Below are positions 25,673 through 35,377 of a stretch of DNA of 64,000 bases, in pieces. Made by a program: the position numbers and the translations under genes. The stretch lies in the NCBI RefSeq assembly GCF_002906655.1, contig NZ_CP025794.1, positions 2,356,001 through 2,420,000 on the forward strand, in the 5' to 3' direction. Origin of the DNA: Vibrio hyugaensis (lineage in GTDB: Bacteria; Pseudomonadota; Gammaproteobacteria; Enterobacterales; Vibrionaceae). The notes beneath the pieces are model-generated. The model ran no database searches, was not told the origin of the DNA, and saw only the letters and a list, made by a program, of their open reading frames with translations. The stretch's first letter is position 1, and the number at the start of each line of letters is the position of its first letter.

Positions 25673-26962
25673 TTATTTTTCTTGCTCACGTGCAATCGCA
25701 CGGTAGCCGATATCGTTGCGATGGAATACGCCATCCCAACTGATTGGTTTAGCAAGCTCATAAGCGCGTTGTTGTGCTTCTGATACGCTGTTGCCAAGTG
25801 CGGTCGCACAAAGAACACGGCCACCGTTTGTCACGATGTCGCCATCTTTGTTACCCGTGCCTGCATGAAAGACTTTCTCGCCTTCAATTTCAACTTGAGG
25901 TAGACCAGAAATGATATCGCCTTTGTTGTAAGCCGCTGGGTAGCCGCCGGCCGCTAGCACGATACCGATAGAGGCGCGAGGATCCCAATTTGATTCTACT
26001 TGATCCAATTTTTCGTCGATTGCTGCAAGGCAAAGTTCAACAAGATCCGATTCCATACGCATCATGATTGGTTGCGTCTCAGGATCACCGAAGCGGCAGT
26101 TGTACTCGATCACTTTCGGAGTGCCATCTGCATCGATCATCAGACCCGCGTATAGGAAACCAGTGTAAGGGGTACCTTCAGAAGCCATACCACGTACCGT
26201 TGGGTAAATCACTTCTTCCATAATGCGGTTGTGGATTTCCTGTGTCACCACTGGAGCTGGAGAGTATGCACCCATGCCACCGGTGTTAGGACCAGTGTCT
26301 TTGTCGCCTACGCGTTTATGGTCTTGGCTGGTGGCCATTGGTAAGACGTTCTCACCATCGACCATAACGATGAAGCTTGCTTCTTCACCATCTAGGAATT
26401 CTTCGATAACCACGCGGCTGCCTGCATCACCAAATGCGTTGCCTGCTAGCATGTCTTTGATTGCGTCTTCAGCTTCTTCTAGTGTCATCGCTACAATCAC
26501 GCCTTTACCAGCAGCAAGGCCGTCGGCCTTTACAACAATCGGCGCACCTTGTTCACGAACGTAAGCAAGTGCTGGTTCGATTTCAGTGAAGTTCGCGTAT
26601 GCACCCGTTGGGATTTGGTGACGAGCAAGGAAATCTTTAGTAAACGCTTTAGATCCTTCAAGCTGCGCTGCTGCTTGTGTTGGGCCGAAGATTGGCAGGC
26701 CTGCTTCACGGAAAGCATCAACCACACCGATAACCAGTGGCGCTTCAGGACCAACAATGGTTAGCTCAATCGCTTTCTCTTTTGCAAAAGCAACCAACCC
26801 TGCGATGTCTTCTACTGCGATGTTTACGTTCTCTAGTTTAGGCTCTAGTGCTGTACCTGCGTTACCTGGAGCCACGAAGATAGTCTCAACATTTGGGTTT
26901 TGTGCCGCTTTCCAACCTAGTGCGTGTTCACGACCACCTGAACCAATGATAAGAATATTCAT
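25673..26962 (-). CDS. purD: Phosphoribosylamine-glycine ligase
   Basis: Second step of purine synthesis: joins glycine to phosphoribosylamine with ATP. The protein is 429 aa from ATG 26962 (MNILIIGSGGREHALGWKA), the same length as E. coli PurD. It shows the PurD signature RFGDPETQP and the ATP-grasp region IVVKADGLAAGKGV. The open frame runs 37 codons further upstream through the purH-purD repeat, but those residues are repeat-encoded and not part of the family. It is downstream of purH in the same operon. Confidence 0.98.
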   Translation of the reverse strand: MNILIIGSGGREHALGWKAAQNPNVETIFVAPGNAGTALEPKLENVNIAVEDIAGLVAFAKEKAIELTIVGPEAPLVIGVVDAFREAGLPIFGPTQAAAQLEGSKAFTKDFLARHQIPTGAYANFTEIEPALAYVREQGAPIVVKADGLAAGKGVIVAMTLEEAEDAIKDMLAGNAFGDAGSRVVIEEFLDGEEASFIVMVDGENVLPMATSQDHKRVGDKDTGPNTGGMGAYSPAPVVTQEIHNRIMEEVIYPTVRGMASEGTPYTGFLYAGLMIDADGTPKVIEYNCRFGDPETQPIMMRMESDLVELCLAAIDEKLDQVESNWDPRASIGIVLAAGGYPAAYNKGDIISGLPQVEIEGEKVFHAGTGNKDGDIVTNGGRVLCATALGNSVSEAQQRAYELAKPISWDGVFHRNDIGYRAIAREQEK

Positions 26963-26983
26963 AATATTTCCTTTGATTTCGCT

Positions 26984-27068
26984 CCTCCCCTTATTAAGGG
27001 GAGGTTGGGAGGGGTAAGTCGTGTGCGTACAACAGACCCCCTCTAACTCCCCCTTATTAAGGGGGAGG
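26984..27068. repeat. Pair of palindromic repeat units between purH and purD
   Basis: Two hairpins with the same 7-base loop TTATTAA: arms CCTCCCC/GGGGAGG (26984-27004) and CTCCCCC/GGGGGAG (27047-27067). The intervening sequences, GGTTGGGAGGGG and CCCCCTCTAACT, are roughly complementary, so the two units face each other. This is the layout of REP-type intergenic repeats. It sits inside the purH-purD transcript and could stabilise the purH part. Confidence 0.8.
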
Positions 27069-27080
27069 ACCAAAAACTAA

Positions 27081-28673
27081 TTAGTGGCGGAAGTGACGCA
27101 TGCCAGTAAAGATCATCGCCATGCCGTGTTCGTCTGCTGCTGCGATAACTTCGTCATCACGCATAGAGCCGCCTGGTTGGATAACACACTTGATGCCCGC
27201 TTCTGCAGCCGCGTCGATACCGTCACGGAATGGGAAGAATGCATCTGATGCCATTACACAACCTTCAACCTGTAGACCTTCGTCTGCAGCTTTGATGCCT
27301 GCGATTTTCGCAGAGTAAACACGGCTCATTTGGCCAGCGCCCACACCGATAGTCATGTCACCTTTCGAGTAAACGATCGCGTTAGATTTCACGTATTTCG
27401 CTACTTTCCAGCAGAACAGTGCATCTTTTAGCTCTTCAGCGGTTGGTTGGCGCTTAGAAACCACTTTAAGGTCATCTTCAGATACCATGCCTTGGTCGCG
27501 GTCTTGAACTAGCAAGCCACCGTTAACGCGTTTAACGTCAAAGCCTGTAGTTTTGGTTGTCCATTCGCCACACTCAAGTAGACGAAGGTTTTTCTTAGCC
27601 GCTACGATTTCTACTGCTTGTGCAGAAACAGAAGGTGCAATGATAACTTCAACAAATTGACGCTCAGTGATAGCGGTTGCTGTTGCAGCGTCTAGTTCGC
27701 GGTTGAATGCGATGATGCCGCCAAATGCAGACGTTGGGTCTGTTTTGAATGCACGGTCGTAAGCTTCTAGGATGTCTTTACCTAGCGCTACACCACATGG
27801 GTTAGCGTGCTTAACGATCACACATGCTGGCTCGTCGAACTCTTTCACACACTCAAGTGCTGCGTCAGTGTCAGCGATGTTGTTGTAAGAAAGCGCTTTA
27901 CCTTGGATTTGGCGAGCAGTAGAAACAGACGCTTCTTCAGGGTTTGATTCAACGTAGAATGCTGCTGCTTGGTGGCTGTTCTCACCGTAGCGCATGTCTT
28001 GCTTCTTCTCGAATTGCTGGTTGAAAGTGCGTGGGAATTTAGACTCTTCGTCACCCTCTTTGTTCTCACCGTAAGATGGAACCATAGTGCCGAAGTAGTT
28101 TGCGATCATGCCATCGTAAGCCGCAGTGTGCTCAAATGCAGCGATAGCAAGGTCGAAGCGAGTTTCTAGAGTTAGAGATTTGTCGTTTGCGTCCATCTCT
28201 GCGATCACGCGGTCGTAATCACCTGCGTTAACTACGATAGTCACGTCTTTGTGGTTTTTCGCAGCAGAGCGAACCATAGTTGGACCGCCGATATCGATAT
28301 TTTCAACCGCGTCAGCTAGCGTACAGCCTTCTTTTGCAACGGTTTCTGCGAATGGGTATAGGTTAACGACAACCATATCGATAGGGTTGATGCCGTGCTT
28401 TTCCATCACGTCATCATCTTGGCCACGACGACCCAGCACACCACCGTGAACTTTCGGGTGAAGCGTTTTAACGCGACCGTCCATCATTTCTGGGAAACCA
28501 GTGTAGTCAGAGACCTCGGTTACAGCGATGCCTTGCTCAGCAAGTAGGCGAGCAGTGCCACCAGTAGATAGGATATCGACACCGCGCTCAGCAAGAGCTT
28601 GTGCAAACTCAACAATACCTGTTTTGTCTGATACGCTGATAAGCGCACGGCGAATAGGGCGAGCGTTGTTCAT
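27081..28673 (-). CDS. purH: Bifunctional AICAR formyltransferase / IMP cyclohydrolase
   Basis: Last two steps of IMP synthesis. The 530-aa protein starts [19 protein letters not shown] with the N-terminal cyclohydrolase domain ([25 protein letters not shown]). The transformylase domain follows ([30 protein letters not shown]). Length matches the family. A GAGGA ribosome site precedes the ATG. It is the first gene of purHD. A sequence resembling a PurR operator lies about 185 bp upstream. Confidence 0.98.
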   Translation of the reverse strand: MNNARPIRRALISVSDKTGIVEFAQALAERGVDILSTGGTARLLAEQGIAVTEVSDYTGFPEMMDGRVKTLHPKVHGGVLGRRGQDDDVMEKHGINPIDMVVVNLYPFAETVAKEGCTLADAVENIDIGGPTMVRSAAKNHKDVTIVVNAGDYDRVIAEMDANDKSLTLETRFDLAIAAFEHTAAYDGMIANYFGTMVPSYGENKEGDEESKFPRTFNQQFEKKQDMRYGENSHQAAAFYVESNPEEASVSTARQIQGKALSYNNIADTDAALECVKEFDEPACVIVKHANPCGVALGKDILEAYDRAFKTDPTSAFGGIIAFNRELDAATATAITERQFVEVIIAPSVSAQAVEIVAAKKNLRLLECGEWTTKTTGFDVKRVNGGLLVQDRDQGMVSEDDLKVVSKRQPTAEELKDALFCWKVAKYVKSNAIVYSKGDMTIGVGAGQMSRVYSAKIAGIKAADEGLQVEGCVMASDAFFPFRDGIDAAAEAGIKCVIQPGGSMRDDEVIAAADEHGMAMIFTGMRHFRH

Positions 28674-28855
28674 GCTTCCATTTTCCTCAAATTCACGGAG
28701 TTAAAGATGTTTGCCAAAAATGAACTTGTTTTCACCTCTTAGGGTAAAATATTGGCCAGTTTTGGTAAAAACCTTTGCAGGGTGTTTTCTTATCAAGAAA
28801 ACAGTCTCCACTATTTGATGGCGCGTATTCTAACCAATTTATTACAAAAAAGCTC

Positions 28856-28871
28856 GCGCAATCGTTTGGCA
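28856..28871. promoter_or_regulatory. Possible PurR operator upstream of purHD
   Basis: GCGCAATCGTTTGGCA matches 11 of 16 positions of the PurR consensus (ACGCAAACGTTTGCGT), including the central CGTTTG. It lies in the 267-bp region between the divergent purH and zntR, 183 bp from the purH start. It is closer to zntR, so the assignment is uncertain. Confidence 0.3.
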
Positions 28872-28940
28872 TCTCAAAAATAATTGCAAAAAACTCGATC
28901 TTTAGCTTTAAAAGTAACGAGATAGTTAATAAGGAAAGTT

Positions 28941-29339
28941 ATGTTTCAGATTGGTGAACTGGCAAAACGTTGTGGTGTGACTGCCGATACATTACGTTTC
29001 TACGAAAAAAACGCGTTGATTAAACCCGCAGGGCGAAGTGAATCGGGCTATCGCTTATATAATGAAGAGAACCAAAAACAGGTACGTTTCATTCTTAAAG
29101 CGAAAGAGCTTGGTTTAAGTTTGGAGGAAATCAAAGAGCTGCTAGGGATCAAATTAGAAGCGACAGAACACAGTTGTGCAGAGGTAAAAGCCATTACTTC
29201 TGCAAAGTTAACTTTAATTGATGAGAAGATTGCTGAACTCAGCAAAATCCGCACGGCTTTGAAGAAGATAAATGACGCTTGTTGCGGGCATAACAATGAT
29301 GATGCCAGCCATTGCTCGATCTTGGCAGCCCTTGAATAG
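28941..29339 (+). CDS. zntR: MerR-family zinc-responsive regulator ZntR
   Basis: Activates zinc/cadmium efflux (zntA) by untwisting its promoter. The 132-aa protein starts MFQIGELAKRCGVTADTLRFYE, the MerR winged helix. Metal-ligand residues match E. coli ZntR: Cys79, the Cys114-Cys115 pair, a His nearby and Cys125 in the C-terminal CCGHNNDDASHCS. The zntA target is not in the window. A 3' hairpin GCGGCTTG/CAAGCCGC (29379-29406) without a strong T-run may end the transcript. Confidence 0.93.
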   Translation: MFQIGELAKRCGVTADTLRFYEKNALIKPAGRSESGYRLYNEENQKQVRFILKAKELGLSLEEIKELLGIKLEATEHSCAEVKAITSAKLTLIDEKIAELSKIRTALKKINDACCGHNNDDASHCSILAALE

Positions 29340-29502
29340 TCTCATTTTTGCGTCATTTAACTTAAGTTTGCATTTTTGGCGGCTTGCTTTTCTAGGTTCA
29401 AGCCGCTTTCCCACCTATAATCTCGCCTTTAGTCGACCGTAAGAATTGTAGTCCCCCTACTCCTAAAGCGACGCTGTCTATCAGATACGAGAGTTTTCAT
29501 AC

Positions 29503-31074
29503 ATGGTTGGAGTCTATTTTCAAATCAATGATTGGGTTTTGAGCGTTGATGAAAATAAGCTGTATCGACAAGACAGGGAAGTTACCGTTGAACCACGCTT
29601 AATTAATCTGCTGCATTTCCTTGCTGAACACGCGAGTGAAGTTTTCAATCGCGAAGAGCTGATCCAATACGTTTGGGCTGGTGCGATTGTGACGGATCAA
29701 GTTGTCACTCAATCGATTTTTGAGTTGCGTAAGCTACTGCGTGATGGTCGTGAAGAAAACATCAGCTACGTGATCACCGTGCCTAAGCGTGGTTATAAGC
29801 TGGTGGCGAATGTGACACCGCTGTCGCATGATGAGTTTCTTGCTGCTCGCCATTGTGGCACTGATGAACTTCCTCCTGTCATTGACGATATGGAAGAAGA
29901 AGTATCTGAACTTCCCGCTCCGGCTATGACATTTCCAGCAGGTCCTTTAACTCGCGCTGTATGCGAGATGTCGAAAGAGAAAAAAGCACCGCGCAAACCC
30001 AACAAAATTAGCCCTTGGCGTTTAGGCTTCATGAACTTCATCTGGATCAGTATCTTGGTGGTCGTGATGGGGGTGTTTACTTATAAGCAATCGGAAGTGC
30101 GTATTACACAAGCCATTGATACCCACCTTATCGAGTTTAAGTTCCAAGATGATTTCAATAAAGGCGGGTTGAGTTACGATTTAGCCGACGGCTTTGCTCA
30201 GAAACTCATGGCAGATATCGCTCAGGTGAGTGATTACCGAGTGATGCTCAAGAAGGCGTCATTCACTAATGGTATTGTTCCGGGCAAATCGGTGGTGGTG
30301 CGAGTTCGAGAGAATGATGGTGGCAGCTTCTTAGAAGTTGAATACCGCAATAACTCTTCAGAAAAGGTGTTGTTCAGCCGTCAATATGCTTTAACTAGCA
30401 GCCATTTAAAAACCGTTTTGCAGCAAGCCTCTTTGGATTTGATGCGAGTGCTTAAAGTGCCTGATGCAAAACTCAAATCAAAAGTGCTGGTGGCAGGAAT
30501 GCCAATAAACCCAGATGCGCTTGAGTTGTTCGTTCAAGCCAACCATTATTTGAATGTATCAGACTCCGACCAATTCCAGCACGGCATTGACCTTATGGAG
30601 AAGATTCTAGAGATTGAACCAGACAACGCTTATGTGCAGTCGGAATTGCTAATAGCCTACCATGTGCAAAAAGCGCTAGAACCTGCTTTGGAGTTAAGAA
30701 AGGGAAGAGTACAACAGTTAAGTGACAAGCTAGAAGTGAATGCGAAGACGATGGTCGGTCCAATTCAGCCTCGTATCTACGAAGCCTTGGCTTTGCATGA
30801 AACCATTATTGGGGATATTGAACTAGCGAAGCGTCATTTGAATCAAGCGCTAGAGGTGAGAGACTCGGTTTTGTCTTATGTGATTCGAGGCAAACATGCT
30901 GAATTAGATGGTGATTTGGATTGGGCAAGTGAGTCCTATAGTGAAGCCTTCTATATAGATACGTCTGTCGAAACCTATCTGTTGTGTGAGAACTTGGTTT
31001 TCCCAAGCAACATGAAAGCGATTGATTACGCCATGTATCGCGCAGTTCACCCTTCCGTAGTACGTATGTTGTAA
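29503..31074 (+). CDS. cadC: Membrane-bound transcriptional activator CadC
   Basis: One-component pH/lysine sensor that activates cadBA. It has an OmpR-type winged helix at residues 1-105 (VITVPKRGYKLVANV), a flexible linker, one membrane helix at about 175-193 (FIWISILVVVMGVFTYK) and a periplasmic domain to residue 523. The length is similar to E. coli CadC (512 aa). The periplasmic part has only one cysteine, near the C-terminus, so the Cys208-Cys272 disulfide described in E. coli CadC is not possible. It lies upstream of and in the same direction as cadBA. Confidence 0.93.
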   Translation: MVGVYFQINDWVLSVDENKLYRQDREVTVEPRLINLLHFLAEHASEVFNREELIQYVWAGAIVTDQVVTQSIFELRKLLRDGREENISYVITVPKRGYKLVANVTPLSHDEFLAARHCGTDELPPVIDDMEEEVSELPAPAMTFPAGPLTRAVCEMSKEKKAPRKPNKISPWRLGFMNFIWISILVVVMGVFTYKQSEVRITQAIDTHLIEFKFQDDFNKGGLSYDLADGFAQKLMADIAQVSDYRVMLKKASFTNGIVPGKSVVVRVRENDGGSFLEVEYRNNSSEKVLFSRQYALTSSHLKTVLQQASLDLMRVLKVPDAKLKSKVLVAGMPINPDALELFVQANHYLNVSDSDQFQHGIDLMEKILEIEPDNAYVQSELLIAYHVQKALEPALELRKGRVQQLSDKLEVNAKTMVGPIQPRIYEALALHETIIGDIELAKRHLNQALEVRDSVLSYVIRGKHAELDGDLDWASESYSEAFYIDTSVETYLLCENLVFPSNMKAIDYAMYRAVHPSVVRML

Positions 31075-31103
31075 TAAACCAGTTCTTGATAAGTAAGATA
31101 CTT

Positions 31104-31132
31104 AGCCCTTCATTTCGGTGTGGGGCTTTTTT
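31104..31132 (+). terminator. Weak terminator after cadC
   Basis: A short stem AGCCC/GGGCT with a 14-nt loop, followed by six T. The stem is only 5 bp, so efficiency is doubtful. Confidence 0.55.
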
Positions 31133-31780
31133 GTATCTGCTTCTTGCGTATGTTTGTTAGCGTTATTCCTACTAATAACGTTTGTTATATAAGGGGAGAG
31201 GGCTTTTCATTCTCTATTCTCGCCAACTTGGCATCCTACTTCTTACCTAAGTGCAGCTTCGTATCGAACTTTGGGTTCCGACCTTGGTCTTGCGTACTTA
31301 AAACCAGTCACGAACATGCAGTTGTTTATGCGTAATGACGCTTGTACTTATGCATGGCTGAGTAAAATAGGGGAGGAAGCTTGATGTAAGTCAATTGACG
31401 AATAAAGGTAGGAAAAGCTTGCATCAACAGTTTGGGTAATCAGGATAGGGTTAGCTTAATATTGATAGCGGTTGATAAGGTTGATGGAAAATTTGCTGAG
31501 GTTGATGTTTTTATCTTTTTCTACAGAGTAATTTAGAGTTGGAGGTTAAGTTGCTGTATTTGATGGCTTTATGTTTTTTAGTTTATCAGGTTTATCTCAA
31601 CTTTATACCGATGGGCTAATTGTTTTATTGATAACCCCAAGTTTATTTTTTTCCCAGTTTTTGGGCGTAGTCTTCACTTCGAAATTTAGCGAGGTCGAGC
31701 AGGTTCTTCCTCATAGCATCTCGCTAATAACCATTCAGTTTGAGTCATGTTGACTCGAGTAGAATAGATTTGGAGATGTT
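31133..31780 (+). promoter_or_regulatory. cadBA upstream region without genes
   Basis: About 650 bp without a convincing gene; the small open frames here lack ribosome sites and family likeness. It must hold the cadBA promoter. Direct copies of GGTTGAT at 31470-31476, 31479-31485 and 31500-31506, plus ATTGAT at 31461-31466, lie about 280 bp before cadB and could be regulator-binding sites. The stretch 31560-31680 is AT-rich. Confidence 0.5.
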
Positions 31781-33124
31781 ATGTCATCGAATGCGAAAAA
31801 AATCGGCCTTATTGCCTGTACGGGTGTCGTAGCCGGTAACATGATGGGTAGTGGTATCGCACTATTACCTTCTAGTCTTGCCTCTGTAGGCTCTGTTTCA
31901 ATCTTCAGTTGGCTGATCTGTTTGGTCGGTGCACTGAGTCTGGCGTTCGTTTACGCTCGTCTGGCAACCAAAAACCCACAAGAAGGTGGTCCTATCGCTT
32001 ATGCTGGCGAAGTGTCTCCGGTATTTGGTTTCCAAACGGGCGTTCTTTATTACCACGCGAACTGGATTGGTAACCTGGCTATTGCCATTACAGGTGTTTC
32101 TTACCTTTCAGTATTCTTCCCTGTGCTTAATAACCCAATCCCAGCAGGTATTGCGACGATTGCATCGGTATGGATCTTCACTTTCGTCAACCTACTTGGT
32201 GGTAGCTGGGTAAGCCGTCTATGTACGCTTGGTCTAGTACTTATCCTTATCCCTGTTGTTGGTACAGCTGCATTTGGTTGGACGCACTTCGATACTGCGC
32301 TTTACAGTCAAAACTGGAACGTATCTGCAGGCACTGACAGCCACGCGGTAGTAACAGCGGTTCTTATCTGTCTATGGTCATTCGTTGGTGTGGAATCAGC
32401 AGCGGTATCGACTGGTATGGTAGAAAACCCTAAACGCACAGTACCACTGGCAACTATGTTGGGTACTGGTATCGCAGGTGTGATTTACATCCTATCAACT
32501 CAAATGATCAGCGGTATGTTCCCAGCATCAGAAGTCGCAGCATCAGGTGCACCATTTGCACTAGCGACGACTGAGCTATTCGGTAGCTGGACAGCACCAT
32601 TTGTATCAGCATTCACAGCGCTAGCATGTTTCACTTCGCTAGGTTCTTGGATGATGCTAGTAGGTGAAGCGGGTAAACGCGCTGCAAGCGATGGTAACTT
32701 CCCTAAAATCTACGGCGAAACTGACAAAAACGGTGTGCCTAAGAAAGGTCTAATCCTTGCGTCAATCAAGATGACTGCACTGATGGTTGTACTGATGTTC
32801 TTCAGCTCTAAAACAGCACACGCATCAGACCTATTCAACCAGTTAACGACTGACGCGGTTCTACTAACAATGCTGCCTTACTTCTACTCAAGCATTAACT
32901 TGATTCGCTTCGAAGGTATGACAACACGCAACGGCTTCGTAATGCTGTTCTCTGGTGTGGCTTGTCTGTTCTGCTTCATCGCACTAGCGGGTGCAGAGGG
33001 CGGTACGCTAACAGCAACCTTCATCGTGTCTCTTGTTATCTTGATGTTCTACAGCAAAAAAGCAGGTCTTGCTCAGTACGTGAAAATGCACGCTGACGAC
33101 ATGCCTGCCCAAGCAAGCAACTAA
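31781..33124 (+). CDS. cadB: Lysine/cadaverine antiporter CadB
   Basis: Inner-membrane antiporter that imports lysine and exports cadaverine, completing the acid-resistance cycle with CadA. The 447-aa protein has about 12 hydrophobic segments of the APC basic amino acid/polyamine family. It has the first-helix motif GVVAGNMMGSGIALLP, which contains the substrate-binding glycine pattern. Length and start (MSSNAKKIGLIACTG) agree with E. coli CadB (444 aa). An GGAGATGTT ribosome site lies before ATG. cadA follows 117 bp later with no terminator, so the two form an operon. Confidence 0.95.
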   Translation: MSSNAKKIGLIACTGVVAGNMMGSGIALLPSSLASVGSVSIFSWLICLVGALSLAFVYARLATKNPQEGGPIAYAGEVSPVFGFQTGVLYYHANWIGNLAIAITGVSYLSVFFPVLNNPIPAGIATIASVWIFTFVNLLGGSWVSRLCTLGLVLILIPVVGTAAFGWTHFDTALYSQNWNVSAGTDSHAVVTAVLICLWSFVGVESAAVSTGMVENPKRTVPLATMLGTGIAGVIYILSTQMISGMFPASEVAASGAPFALATTELFGSWTAPFVSAFTALACFTSLGSWMMLVGEAGKRAASDGNFPKIYGETDKNGVPKKGLILASIKMTALMVVLMFFSSKTAHASDLFNQLTTDAVLLTMLPYFYSSINLIRFEGMTTRNGFVMLFSGVACLFCFIALAGAEGGTLTATFIVSLVILMFYSKKAGLAQYVKMHADDMPAQASN

Positions 33125-33241
33125 TCCCCAAAACGCTGGCACTACGGTGCCAGCCCATAAAACCCAAATTCACGCGGCGCTCACCTTACTCATTGCCTGT
33201 AAATGGCAAAGAGCGCCCTCATTCGCCTTGGAGATGTCCAA

Positions 33242-35377
33242 ATGAATATATTCGCTATCTTGAACCACATGGGTGTGTTCTTTAAAGAAGAGCCAGTTCG
33301 TCAACTTCACGCAGCTCTTGAGAAAGCGGGCTACGAAGTGGTTTACCCAGTAGATGATAAAGACTTGATCAAAATGATTGAGATGAACCCACGCATTTGC
33401 GGTGTGCTGTTCGACTGGGATAAATACTCACTAGAGCTATGTGAACGTATTAGCCAAATCAACGAAAAACTGCCTGTTCACGCATTCGCTAACGAACAGT
33501 CTACTCTAGATATTTCACTAACAGACCTACGTCTAAACGTGAGCTTCTTCGAGTACGCTTTAGGTATGGCTGACGACATCGCTATCAAAATCAACCAAGC
33601 GACTGAGGCATACAAAGATGCAATCATGCCTCCATTCACTAAAGCGCTATTCAAATACGTAGAAGAAGGTAAATACACCTTCTGTACTCCAGGCCACATG
33701 GGTGGTACTGCATTCCAGAAAAGCCCTGCTGGTAGCATCTTCTACGATTTTTACGGTCCAAACACATTTAAAGCGGACGTATCAATCTCAATGCCAGAGC
33801 TAGGTTCTCTGCTAGACCACTCTGGTCCACATAAAGATGCAGAAGAATACATCGCACGCACATTCAATGCAGATAGCTCGTACATTGTAACCAACGGTAC
33901 GTCTACATCGAACAAAATCGTCGGTATGTACTCAGCACCTGCGGGTAGCACAGTACTGATTGACCGTAACTGTCACAAATCTCTGACTCACCTAATGATG
34001 ATGAGCGACGTTACACCAATCTACTTCCGCCCAACTCGTAACGCATACGGCATCCTTGGTGGTATTCCACAAAGCGAATTCAGCCGCGATGTAATTGCAG
34101 AGAAAGTTGCGAAAACGCCAGGTGCAACAGCACCGACTTATGCAGTAGTGACTAACTCAACTTACGATGGCCTGTTGTACAACACGCAATTCATCAAAGA
34201 GTCGCTAGATTGTAAACACATCCACTTCGACAGTGCTTGGGTGCCTTACACTAACTTCAACCCAATTTACGAAGGTAAATGTGGTATGAGTGGTGAAGCG
34301 ATGCCAGGTAAAGTGTTCTATGAAACACAATCAACACACAAACTGTTGGCAGCGTTCTCACAAGCTTCAATGATCCACGTGAAAGGTGACTTTGATAAAG
34401 AATCTTTCAACGAAGCATTCATGATGCACACATCAACTTCACCTCAGTACGGCATTGTTGCTTCTACTGAAACTGCAGCGGCAATGATGCGCGGCAACAC
34501 TGGTAAGAAGTTGATGCAAGACTCTATCGATCGCGCAATCCGCTTCCGTAAAGAGATCAAACGCCTAGAAGCAGAAAGTGATAGCTGGTTCTTCGATGTA
34601 TGGCAACCAGACAACATCGATACCACAGAATGTTGGAAACTAGACCCTAGCGACACATGGCACGGCTTCAAGAACATGGATGACAACCACATGTATCTTG
34701 ACCCAATCAAAGTAACGCTACTGACTCCTGGGATGAATAAAGAAGGTGAACTAGAAGAATCAGGTATTCCTGCTTCGCTGGTGGCTAAATTCCTAGACGA
34801 GCGCGGCATCGTGGTAGAGAAAACAGGTCCATACAACTTGTTGTTCCTATTCTCAATCGGTATCGACAAATCAAAAGCAATGCAATTGCTACGCGGCCTA
34901 ACTGAATTTAAACGTGGCTACGACTTGAACCTAACCATTAAGAGCTTCCTACCTTCGCTATACAACGAAGACCCAAGCTTCTATGAAGGCATGCGTGTTC
35001 AAGACCTCGCACAAGCAATTCATGACCTAACTAAGAAATACAACCTACCAGAGCTAATGTACAAAGCGTTCGATGTACTTCCAGAAATGAAAGTAACACC
35101 ACACGCAGCATGGCAAGAAGAGCTTCGCGGTAACATCGAAGAAATCAAACTGGAAGAAATGGTTGGTCGTGTGAGTGCGAACATGATTCTGCCTTACCCT
35201 CCAGGTGTGCCACTAGTACTTCCTGGTGAAATGGTGACTCAAGAGTCGCGCCCTGTGTTGGACTTCCTAGAGATGCTTTGTGAGATCGGTGCGCATTACC
35301 CAGGTTTTGAAACCGACATTCACGGTCTATACCAACAAAAAGATGGTAGCTACACCGTAAAAGTATTGAAGAACTAA
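33242..35377 (+). CDS. cadA: Inducible lysine decarboxylase CadA
   Basis: PLP enzyme that converts lysine to cadaverine and CO2, consuming a proton. The protein is 711 aa from ATG 33242 (MNIFAILNHMGVFFKEEP), which matches the E. coli CadA start (715 aa). The domains are an N-terminal wing, the PLP fold with HGGT-type region (TNGTSTSNKI), the lysine-bearing motif STHKLLAAFSQ and the C-terminal domain of the group III decarboxylases. The frame extends 13 codons upstream, but GGAG before 33242 supports this start. In E. coli the decamer is inhibited by ppGpp. Confidence 0.97.
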   Translation: MNIFAILNHMGVFFKEEPVRQLHAALEKAGYEVVYPVDDKDLIKMIEMNPRICGVLFDWDKYSLELCERISQINEKLPVHAFANEQSTLDISLTDLRLNVSFFEYALGMADDIAIKINQATEAYKDAIMPPFTKALFKYVEEGKYTFCTPGHMGGTAFQKSPAGSIFYDFYGPNTFKADVSISMPELGSLLDHSGPHKDAEEYIARTFNADSSYIVTNGTSTSNKIVGMYSAPAGSTVLIDRNCHKSLTHLMMMSDVTPIYFRPTRNAYGILGGIPQSEFSRDVIAEKVAKTPGATAPTYAVVTNSTYDGLLYNTQFIKESLDCKHIHFDSAWVPYTNFNPIYEGKCGMSGEAMPGKVFYETQSTHKLLAAFSQASMIHVKGDFDKESFNEAFMMHTSTSPQYGIVASTETAAAMMRGNTGKKLMQDSIDRAIRFRKEIKRLEAESDSWFFDVWQPDNIDTTECWKLDPSDTWHGFKNMDDNHMYLDPIKVTLLTPGMNKEGELEESGIPASLVAKFLDERGIVVEKTGPYNLLFLFSIGIDKSKAMQLLRGLTEFKRGYDLNLTIKSFLPSLYNEDPSFYEGMRVQDLAQAIHDLTKKYNLPELMYKAFDVLPEMKVTPHAAWQEELRGNIEEIKLEEMVGRVSANMILPYPPGVPLVLPGEMVTQESRPVLDFLEMLCEIGAHYPGFETDIHGLYQQKDGSYTVKVLKN

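Noticed and set aside
31120..31753. Two small open frames (71 and 60 aa) between cadC and cadB
   Set aside because: No ribosome site, no recognised family, composition like non-coding DNA. Treated as regulatory region.
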